From Candidatus Hydrogenedentota bacterium (GTDB lineage Bacteria; Hydrogenedentota; Hydrogenedentia; Hydrogenedentales; SLHB01): a DNA stretch of 11,334 nucleotides. A program made the position numbers and the translations under genes. This document shows positions 5,513 to 11,334 of the stretch, piece by piece. The notes below the pieces were generated by a model. It saw nothing but the letters and a program-made list of their open reading frames with translations, did no database searches and was not told the DNA's origin. Each line of letters begins with the position of its first letter. The stretch's first letter is position 1. The stretch is taken from assembly GCA_007136375.1 (NCBI GenBank), contig SLHB01000099.1, forward strand, positions 1 to 11,334. The letters run 5' to 3'.

Positions 5513-7099
5513 ATGCCAAAGATTCTCGCATTGGATGGACTTAGCGAAGAAGGCGTCGACGTATTCCGCCAGATGGCGGGATTCGAAGTCGATGTGAAAC
5601 CGGCGCAGAAGCCGGATGAACTCGCCGCGATCATTGGCGAATACGATGGGATTGTGGTGCGAAGCGGCACGAAAGTGACCCCGGAAGCCCTGCAACACGC
5701 CAAGAACCTCAAGGTTATCGGCCGGGCCGGGGTTGGCACCGATAACATCGACAAGGACGCCGCGACCAAGATGGGCGTCGTCGTGATGAACACGCCGGGC
5801 GGCAACACCATCTCCACTTGCGAGCACACCTTCGCTCTAATGCTCGCCCTGTGCCGGAACGTGCCCGAGGCGCACGCCTCGATGAAGGCCGGCCGATGGG
5901 ACCGCAAACTCTTCATGGGCGCGGAGGTCCGCGGCAAGACGCTGGGCATCGTGGGCGTGGGCCGCATCGGCGGCGCCGTAGCCAAGCGCGCCCAAGCCTT
6001 CGAAATGAAGGTGCTCGCCTACGACCCGATCCTGACCAAGCTCAAGGCCGAGTCTCTCGGCGTGGAATTGGTCTCGCTGGACGATCTTCTGGAACGGTCC
6101 GACTTCATCAGCGTCCACGCGCCGAAGACGGAAAAGACTAACAACATGATCCGGAAGGAACACTTCAAGAAAATGAAGGACACCGCCCGGATCATCAACT
6201 GCGCCCGGGGCGGCATCGTCAACGAACAGGATCTCGCCGAGGCCCTCCGCGACAAGACCATCGCGGGCGCGGCCCTGGACGTCTATTCCAAGGAGCCGCC
6301 GGACGAGAATCCGTTCATGGATCTTGACAACATTGTGATGACGCCCCACCTCGCGGCGTCGACGGGCGAGGCGCAGCAAACCGTGGCGGTGGACGTGGCC
6401 AAACAGATCGTGGACTATCTCACGACGGGCGCCATCGTCAACGCCGTCAACGTTCCGAGTCTGGATCCGGAAACCAGGAAGAAGCTCCAACCGCTCCTCT
6501 ACTTGGGCGAGCGCCTCGGCCAATTCCAGGCGAGCTACATGGAAGGCACGCCAACGTCTATCGAAATCGAGTACGCCGGAGAGCTGGGCGTTTCCGACAC
6601 CTACCCCATCACGGCCGCCGTGCTTACGGGCTTTCTTACGCCTCTCATCGATTCGGTGAACGTGGTGAGCGCGCCCGTCCTGCTCAAGGACCATGGCATC
6701 GAGTTTAGCGAGACGCGGCAAGCCAAGCCCTCGGACTACGCCTTCCAGGTCACCGTGAAGGTGAAGACCGATCAGGAAACCCACGCCATCGCGGGCACGC
6801 TCTTCGGAAAGACGGATCCTCGAATTTGCAGCATCGACGGAATGCGGGTGGACGCCGTGCCGGAAGGTTGGATGGTCATCTGCATGAACGAGGACAAGCC
6901 GGCGGTGTTGGGCCGCGTCGCCCTGACTATCGGCGAATCGGGCGCGAACATCGCGAACCTGGTCCTCGGCCGGGACGAGCCGGGCCAGAACGCGACGACC
7001 GTGCTGAACTTGGACGGCCCCATATCGGACGAAGTCTTGGACCAGGTGCAGCGGGTGCCCCACGTGAAATACGCGCGGCTCGTGAAGCTCGGCCCGTGA
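5513..7099 (+). CDS. serA: D-3-phosphoglycerate dehydrogenase, long ACT-domain form
   Basis: The enzyme oxidises 3-phosphoglycerate to 3-phosphohydroxypyruvate with NAD+, the first step of serine synthesis, in the cytoplasm. The 528-residue length equals the long form with an intervening (ASB) domain. Visible motifs: substrate region IGRAGVGTDNID (69-80), MNTPGGNTISTCEHT (92-106), Rossmann loop GIVGVGRIGG (145-154) with GxGxxG at 148-153, and the catalytic triad R232 (NCARGGIVNE), E261 (DVYSKEPP) and H279 (MTPHLAAST). Residues ~320-450 form the ASB domain and ~454-528 an ACT domain (NEDKPAVLGRVALTIGESGA...), the usual site of serine feedback control. GGAGA seven bases upstream supports ATG 5513. 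It has its own promoter with an elaborate control region, and icd follows on the same strand after 119 bases. Confidence 0.97.
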   Translation: MPKILALDGLSEEGVDVFRQMAGFEVDVKPAQKPDELAAIIGEYDGIVVRSGTKVTPEALQHAKNLKVIGRAGVGTDNIDKDAATKMGVVVMNTPGGNTISTCEHTFALMLALCRNVPEAHASMKAGRWDRKLFMGAEVRGKTLGIVGVGRIGGAVAKRAQAFEMKVLAYDPILTKLKAESLGVELVSLDDLLERSDFISVHAPKTEKTNNMIRKEHFKKMKDTARIINCARGGIVNEQDLAEALRDKTIAGAALDVYSKEPPDENPFMDLDNIVMTPHLAASTGEAQQTVAVDVAKQIVDYLTTGAIVNAVNVPSLDPETRKKLQPLLYLGERLGQFQASYMEGTPTSIEIEYAGELGVSDTYPITAAVLTGFLTPLIDSVNVVSAPVLLKDHGIEFSETRQAKPSDYAFQVTVKVKTDQETHAIAGTLFGKTDPRICSIDGMRVDAVPEGWMVICMNEDKPAVLGRVALTIGESGANIANLVLGRDEPGQNATTVLNLDGPISDEVLDQVQRVPHVKYARLVKLGP

Positions 7100-7144
7100 A
7101 CGCGGACCCGCGGGCGAAGGCGCGATAGACAAACCGGGAGGAGC

Positions 7145-7193
7145 CGGCCGCGGCCCCGCTCCGCGAGAGGAGACGGGCACAGGCCGCCGGCCG
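7145..7193 (+). promoter_or_regulatory. Long hairpin in the serA-icd gap
   Basis: CGGCCGCGGCC (7145-7155) pairs with 7182-7193 over eleven base pairs with one bulged C (7187), around a 26-base loop that contains a small CTC/GAG stem. It ends five bases before an AGGAGG (7198-7203) that precedes icd. No T-run follows, so it is more likely to be a processing, stability or translation element than a terminator. Confidence 0.4.
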
Positions 7194-7218
7194 TTACAGG
7201 AGGGAACAGGAAGGACTC

Positions 7219-8460
7219 ATGAGCGCATACACCCACATCAACGTGCCCAACAGCGGGCAGAAGATTACGGCGGCGCTGGATGGCAAGCTGCAAACACCCG
7301 ACAATCCCATCATCGCCTTTATCGAAGGCGATGGCACCGGCCCCGACATCTGGCGGGCCTCCCAGGCCGTGTTCGACGCGGCGGTCAAACATTGCTACGG
7401 CGGCAAGCGCGCCATCGCGTGGATGGAAGTGTTCGCCGGCGAAAAGGCGAACGGCGTTTATGGCACATATCTGCCCGACGAGACCCTGGACGCCATCCGC
7501 GAGTTTGGCGTGGCCATCAAGGGTCCCCTCACCACGCCCGTCGGCGAGGGATTCCGCAGCCTCAACGTGTCGCTCCGGCAACAGTTGGAGCTCTTCGCCT
7601 GCGTCCGCCCCGTCCGCCATTTTCCCGGCGTGCCCAGCCCTGTAAAACGTCCGGAAGACGTCAACATGGTCATCTTCCGCGAAAATACCGAAGACGTCTA
7701 CGCCGGCATGGAGGTGGAGGAAGGCAAACCGGAGACCCTCCAGCTCATCGACTACTTGCGCTCGAACTATGGCTGGGACATCCGGCGGGACTCGGGCATC
7801 GGCATAAAGCCGATCAGCATCACGGGCTCGAAGCGCCTCATCCGCGCCGCCATCCATTACGCGTTGAAGCACGGCTATCCCACGGTCACCCTTGGCCACA
7901 AGGGGAACATCCAGAAGTTCACGGAGGGCGCCTTCCGCAAATGGGGCTATGAGCTCGTGCGCGAAGAATTTTCCGACGTGGCCGTCACCTGGGACGACTG
8001 CAACGGCGACCCGGGCGGCAAGCTTCTTGTGAAGGACGCGATTTCCGACATCCTCTTGCAGCAGGTGTTGACGCGGCCCAAGGAGTTCGACGTTATCGCC
8101 ACTATGAACCTGAACGGCGACTACTTCAGTGACGCCTTGGCGGCGCAAGTCGGCGGCATTGGCATCGCCCCAGGCGCGAACATCAACTACGAGACAGGCG
8201 CGGCCATCTTCGAGGCCACCCACGGCACGGCGCCCAAGTACGCGAACCTGGACAAGGTCAACCCGAGCAGCGTCATCCTTTCCGGCGTAATGATGTTCGA
8301 CCATCTCGGTTGGAACGAAGCCGCCGAGGCCATCGTGAGCGCCTTGGTCAAGACCTTCGCGTCTAAGACGGTCACCTACGACTTCGCCCGCCTCATGGAA
8401 GGCGCGAAGGAAGTGAAGTGCAGCGAATTCGGCCAGGCCATCATCAGCAACCTGCCGTAG
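7219..8460 (+). CDS. icd: NADP-dependent isocitrate dehydrogenase
   Basis: Oxidative decarboxylation of isocitrate to 2-oxoglutarate with NADP+, in the cytoplasmic TCA cycle. The 413-residue protein tracks the E. coli enzyme (416) throughout: IEGDGTGPDIW (35-45), GPLTTPVGEGFRSLNVSLRQ (102-121) with substrate residues S114, N116 and R120, R130, MVIFRENTEDVYAGME with R154 and Y161, TLGHKGNIQKFTEGAF with K228, and NLNGDYFSD with metal ligands D301 and D305. NADP+ specificity is indicated by HGTAPKYANLDKVNP (335-349) with K340 and Y341, and by Y387 and R391 in TYDFARLM, matching E. coli K344, Y345, Y391 and R395. AGGAAGGA lies just before ATG 7219, with a second AGGAGG further up. S114 corresponds to the serine phosphorylated by AceK in enterobacteria; no aceK is in this window. 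Confidence 0.97.
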   Translation: MSAYTHINVPNSGQKITAALDGKLQTPDNPIIAFIEGDGTGPDIWRASQAVFDAAVKHCYGGKRAIAWMEVFAGEKANGVYGTYLPDETLDAIREFGVAIKGPLTTPVGEGFRSLNVSLRQQLELFACVRPVRHFPGVPSPVKRPEDVNMVIFRENTEDVYAGMEVEEGKPETLQLIDYLRSNYGWDIRRDSGIGIKPISITGSKRLIRAAIHYALKHGYPTVTLGHKGNIQKFTEGAFRKWGYELVREEFSDVAVTWDDCNGDPGGKLLVKDAISDILLQQVLTRPKEFDVIATMNLNGDYFSDALAAQVGGIGIAPGANINYETGAAIFEATHGTAPKYANLDKVNPSSVILSGVMMFDHLGWNEAAEAIVSALVKTFASKTVTYDFARLMEGAKEVKCSEFGQAIISNLP

Positions 8461-8486
8461 TCAGGCGGGCCAAACCCAACGTTGCC

Positions 8487-8518
8487 GCCCCGGCGCGGGT
8501 CCAGAGCCCCGCCGGGGC
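8487..8518. terminator. Bidirectional GC hairpin between convergent icd and pbpC
   Basis: GCCCCGGC (8487-8494) pairs with GCCGGGGC (8511-8518), extended inward by G8495-C8510 and GGG 8497-8499 with CCC 8507-8509 (one bulged C), around a loop of seven bases. It sits between the icd stop (8460) and the pbpC stop (8537) and can serve both transcripts. Neither side has a clear T-run. The stem resembles that of the 1673-1703 hairpin. Confidence 0.6.
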
Positions 8519-8536
8519 GTTCGCATGCCTGCCGGA

Positions 8537-10867
8537 TCAGTTCCGGGCCACCTCGAATTCGACAGTGTCCGTTTCCCCGGAGGACGTCATACAGGTGAGA
8601 GCATGTTCGCCCGCTTCGAGGCTCAGGTAGAGCGGCTCGCCCCGGGCGCTCCGGCCCTTGTAGCGGCCGTTGAGATACCAGTGCAACTCCTCCTCCCCAT
8701 CCCGGCTTGCGCGCAGGCGAATGCGATCGCCGCCCGGCTCGCCAGTAAGGACGAAAACCGCGCCTCCGGGAGGATTCGTGATCTCAAGCGCCGTCCTCCG
8801 TCCCGCCGCCGCGCCCCGGGGCACGGCGATGTCCGCAAGGTTCCAACGCCGGGCGCTGCCCGGCCAGCGTTCCGAAGCGGCCCGCTCCGTGTCCGCCGCC
8901 GTAACCGTGGCGCGCGCCAGGATCGGAGCCGCTCCAGCCGGTCCATGCACACCGCAGCGGCGGTTCAGGTACTGCTCCCGGGGGATTTTCGCGGTGCGCG
9001 TGGCGCCGCACCATTGCCCTGCCGGCAACCCGCTCCGGGCGCACACCTCCACCGCGCGAAGATAGGGGGACTCCGGAGGCCAACTCCGGCCGCTCCGGGC
9101 GGGCAGCTCCCGGAACACGGCGGCCGCGAGCGGCAGCGCCGCCTCGCCGCCCACGAGATTGGCCGAGGGGCTCCCGTCGTTGTTGCCCATCCAAACCCCT
9201 ACCACATAGTGCTGATTGAACACAAAGGCCCAGGCGTCCCGCAGGCCCGTTGACGTGCCCGTCTTCCAAGCTACGCGGCGGCCGCTCGAAACCGAAGTGA
9301 GCCGCTGGTCCCGGAGTTCGCCGGGCAAGGGCTGTTCCAGCATGTTGTAGATGGCCCGGGCCACGCCGGGCGAGAAACGCCGCTCCACGGGCGCCGGGCC
9401 CCCGTCTCCCTGGACCACCCGCAATGGCCGCTGCTCGCCCAGCGCCGCCAACACCCCGTAGGCGGCGGCCAGCTCGTCCAGGCGCGTCTCCGCGTTGCCC
9501 AAGGTGAGCCCCAACCCGTACGCCGAAGCCGGTAAGGTCAAGGTCGTAAGATCAAGGGCTTGCAGCTTCTCCTGTACACTGGCGTATCCGACACGCTCAA
9601 GGATCGCGACGGAAGGCACGTTGAGGGATTGGCGCAGAGCCAATTCGGCGGTGAGAGCGCCCCGGTAGCGGCCGTCGAAATTGATGGGCCGGTATTGGCC
9701 ATAGTCGAGCACCCCGTCCATGAGAATCTCGCTGGGATAGAGGAGATTCTCCTCCATGGCCACGGCGAAAGTGAACGGCTTCAAGGCGGATCCCGGCGAA
9801 CGCGGCGCCCGGCAGAGATCCACTTGCCCTCCCCCGGGGGTGTCGAAGAAATCCTGGGACCCCACCCGGGCCAAGATCTCGCCCGCGGCCACATCGATCA
9901 CAATAACGGCGGCGTTGGTCACGCCGGGCCCTTGACGGGCGGCGTGAACGCGGGCTAGCGTCTCGGCGCGCCCTTGCAATCGGCGATCCAGCGTTGTCGT
10001 AACGGCGCCCCTCTCCCGCGCCTCGTCCCGCAGCATCATCGCCAAGTGAGGCGCGTGCGCGGGATGAGGATGCCAGCGGACGCCCAACGGCGCGGCCATC
10101 GCCCGGCGGTAGGCGCCTTCATCGATAAACCCCGCCGCTAACATCCGCCCGAGGACATAGCCGCGGCGGTTAAGGGCCTCGTGTGGCGCGGCGATGGGGT
10201 CGAGACGCCCCGGGGCCTTTGGCAGCCCCGCGAGCAGCGCCGCCTCGGACAAGGTCAACTGGGACGCGGATTTACCAAAATAGCGCCGGGAAGCCGCCTC
10301 GACTCCCGTCAGATTTCGTCCATATGGCGCCGAATTGACGTAGGCCCAAAGGATGTCATCCTTGGTCAGGCGGGTCTCCAGACGAAGCGCCTTAATGGCT
10401 TGCCGCGCCTTGTCTCCGAAGGTGAGCGGCACGTCTCCATGAAGCTTCACAACCTGCATGGTGAGGGTTGACGCGCCGGACGCGACCCCGCCCCGCCACA
10501 CGTTCTGGGCCGCCGCCCGAACCACCGCCCGGGGATCCACGCCCGCATGGCGCCGGAAACGCTGATCCTCGGCCGCGACGGCCGCGTTTAGCAGATGGTG
10601 CGAAACGGCGTCCAGATCGCGGGGAAAGGACCAGTGGTCCCCTTCGTTCAAATACGCGTACAGCGGCGCGCCGTCACGGCCGAGCATCTCCGCCGAGGGG
10701 TTCACGGCCATGTACCGCTCGGCGTCTATAGGGCCATGCCGGGCTTCGCCGAGCCACCACAGACCGCTTCCGCCCAGAACGCCGGCCATCAAGAGCAACG
10801 CCGCAAGCGCCCTGGCCGCCGTTCGCCGCCGGGGCTTCATGCTCCGCCCTTCCTCATCCACGCTCAT
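8537..10867 (-). CDS. pbpC: Penicillin-binding protein 1C (bifunctional glycosyltransferase/transpeptidase)
   Basis: The 776-residue protein polymerises lipid II and carries a penicillin-binding domain; it is anchored in the inner membrane with its bulk in the periplasm. A basic start (KPRRRTAAR) precedes a membrane segment at about 19-40. GT51 motifs: AVAAEDQRFRRHAGVDPRAV (96-115) with catalytic E100, GASTLTMQVVKL (131-142), and RRYFGKSASQLTLSEAALLAG (194-214). Transpeptidase motifs: SPGSALKPF with S360 and K363, SLN (414-416), and WKTGTS (534-539). The C-terminus (about 690-775) has ITNPPGGAVFVLTGEP and LHWYLNGRYKG, the BiPBP_C domain specific to PbpC; length matches E. coli PbpC (770). The ATG at 10867 overlaps the stop of the upstream alpha-2-macroglobulin gene as ATGA, implying translational coupling. 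ATG 10840 with AGGAAGG upstream is an alternative start, giving 767 residues. Confidence 0.96.
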   Translation of the reverse strand: MSVDEEGRSMKPRRRTAARALAALLLMAGVLGGSGLWWLGEARHGPIDAERYMAVNPSAEMLGRDGAPLYAYLNEGDHWSFPRDLDAVSHHLLNAAVAAEDQRFRRHAGVDPRAVVRAAAQNVWRGGVASGASTLTMQVVKLHGDVPLTFGDKARQAIKALRLETRLTKDDILWAYVNSAPYGRNLTGVEAASRRYFGKSASQLTLSEAALLAGLPKAPGRLDPIAAPHEALNRRGYVLGRMLAAGFIDEGAYRRAMAAPLGVRWHPHPAHAPHLAMMLRDEARERGAVTTTLDRRLQGRAETLARVHAARQGPGVTNAAVIVIDVAAGEILARVGSQDFFDTPGGGQVDLCRAPRSPGSALKPFTFAVAMEENLLYPSEILMDGVLDYGQYRPINFDGRYRGALTAELALRQSLNVPSVAILERVGYASVQEKLQALDLTTLTLPASAYGLGLTLGNAETRLDELAAAYGVLAALGEQRPLRVVQGDGGPAPVERRFSPGVARAIYNMLEQPLPGELRDQRLTSVSSGRRVAWKTGTSTGLRDAWAFVFNQHYVVGVWMGNNDGSPSANLVGGEAALPLAAAVFRELPARSGRSWPPESPYLRAVEVCARSGLPAGQWCGATRTAKIPREQYLNRRCGVHGPAGAAPILARATVTAADTERAASERWPGSARRWNLADIAVPRGAAAGRRTALEITNPPGGAVFVLTGEPGGDRIRLRASRDGEEELHWYLNGRYKGRSARGEPLYLSLEAGEHALTCMTSSGETDTVEFEVARN

Positions 10868-11334
10868 TCTTCGACCACAACGCGGCGCCCCTCGCCCCGG
10901 CCGCGGATGGTGTCGTCGTACATCGCTTCGCCCGCGATGGCCGGTTGCTCGAAGGCGCCGGGCGTCACCGCCTGCACAACGTAATAGAACCGATGCTCAC
11001 CGCTGGAGAGTTCATCGAAAGCGGCGATGAGCCGGTCATCGCGGATCTCCAGGTGCGACGGCTCGGTCATATCCTCCAGACCCCGCCCTTCCAGCACGGA
11101 GGGATCGAGCCGGGGATTCTCGATTTCGAAGCCCGCGGGCAGAATGTCCGAGACCACGACGTTCTCCAGGGGCTCGCCGCACGACAGCGTGACGCCCACC
11201 ACGTAGCTCTGGATGTGGTCGAACCGGGCGTCCGCCACGGGCTCGCCCCGGGCGTCGTAGTACGTCCGCGCGATCTCGATACCGTCGGCAATGGGCCTCA
11301 ACGTTCCAGCTTCCGGAATCCCGCGCGTCACGGC
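10864..11334 (-). CDS. Alpha-2-macroglobulin family protein, C-terminal part
   Basis: The visible 156 residues are the C-terminal end; the frame stays open through the right edge (GCC-GTG-ACG), so the GTG at 11331 is not a real start. The segment GIEIARTYYDARGEPV, followed by SYVVGVTLSCGEPLENVVVSD and DILPAGFEIENPRLDPS, matches the terminal beta-sandwich (MG10-type) domain of bacterial alpha-2-macroglobulins, a family of about 1,500-1,900 residues that traps attacking proteases, usually as an outer- or inner-membrane lipoprotein in the periplasm. The direct overlap with pbpC matches the conserved alpha-2-macroglobulin (E. coli yfhM)-pbpC pairing, which strongly supports the assignment. The bait region and any thioester CxEQ motif are outside the window, so colonisation-factor or thioester status cannot be judged. 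Confidence 0.88.
   Translation of the reverse strand, partial: AVTRGIPEAGTLRPIADGIEIARTYYDARGEPVADARFDHIQSYVVGVTLSCGEPLENVVVSDILPAGFEIENPRLDPSVLEGRGLEDMTEPSHLEIRDDRLIAAFDELSSGEHRFYYVVQAVTPGAFEQPAIAGEAMYDDTIRGRGEGRRVVVEE

Noticed and set aside
5245..5544. 99-codon open frame within the serA leader, running into serA
   Set aside because: No ribosome binding site of note, overlaps serA out of frame, composition not protein-like; no serine-rich leader peptide is evident either.
6772..8304. 510-codon open frame on the minus strand opposite the end of serA and icd
   Set aside because: It spans two well-identified genes and the gap between them, and has no recognisable motif.
1..11334. CRISPR array, toxin-antitoxin or phage-defence cluster
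   Set aside because: No regularly spaced repeats and no small paired ORFs with such motifs; all sizeable coding segments are accounted for by the listed genes.

Overview
The window is GC-rich (by eye a little over 60% G+C) and reads as chromosomal DNA from an uncultured or little-studied Gram-negative-type bacterium, probably a PVC-like or Candidatus Hydrogenedentota/Planctomycetota-type lineage. The hints are a DUF1559 pseudopilin carrying an 'HVPGGSNVLFMDGH' C-terminal motif next to a Tat-exported Gfo/Idh/MocA oxidoreductase. Such genes are expanded in those groups. A bacterial alpha-2-macroglobulin paired with PbpC implies a periplasm and an outer membrane. The phylum is an inference from gene content; there is no rRNA or other marker to settle it.

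Layout, left to right. (1) 1-311, minus: the N-terminal third or so of an insertion-sequence transposase (DUF772 type) that starts at TTG and runs off the left edge. (2) 525-1622, plus: a type II pseudopilin-like DUF1559 protein, followed by a strong GC hairpin at 1673-1703. (3) 1771-3102, plus: a Tat-signal Gfo/Idh/MocA oxidoreductase. (4) about 3210-4394, plus: an unrecognised protein with a C-terminal cupin metal site, preceded by an 11-bp hairpin. (5) 4532-5107, plus: a CxxC thioredoxin/AhpC-TSA-fold protein. (6) 5108-5512: the only long gene-free stretch. It holds a good promoter with a G8 spacer, an inverted repeat across the predicted start site, and a leader of about 280 nt that can fold into four consecutive hairpins. 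(7) 5513-7099, plus: serA, full-length D-3-phosphoglycerate dehydrogenase with an ACT domain. (8) 7219-8460, plus: icd, NADP-type isocitrate dehydrogenase. (9) 8537-10867, minus: pbpC, penicillin-binding protein 1C. (10) 10864-11334, minus: the C-terminal end of an alpha-2-macroglobulin, overlapping pbpC by ATGA. A GC hairpin at 8487-8518 lies between the convergent icd and pbpC genes.

How the parts fit: serA and icd are core metabolism (entry to serine synthesis; the oxidative TCA step that yields 2-oxoglutarate and NADPH). The pbpC/alpha-2-macroglobulin pair is the well-known envelope-defence and peptidoglycan-repair module. The pseudopilin, oxidoreductase and cupin genes are lineage-typical accessory genes with no assigned substrate. 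I see no CRISPR array, toxin-antitoxin pair, phage genes, tRNA or rRNA. The least ordinary material is non-coding: nearly every intergenic gap has a strong hairpin, often immediately before a Shine-Dalgarno sequence, and the serA control region is unusually elaborate. I did not find a convincing new multi-gene system here.
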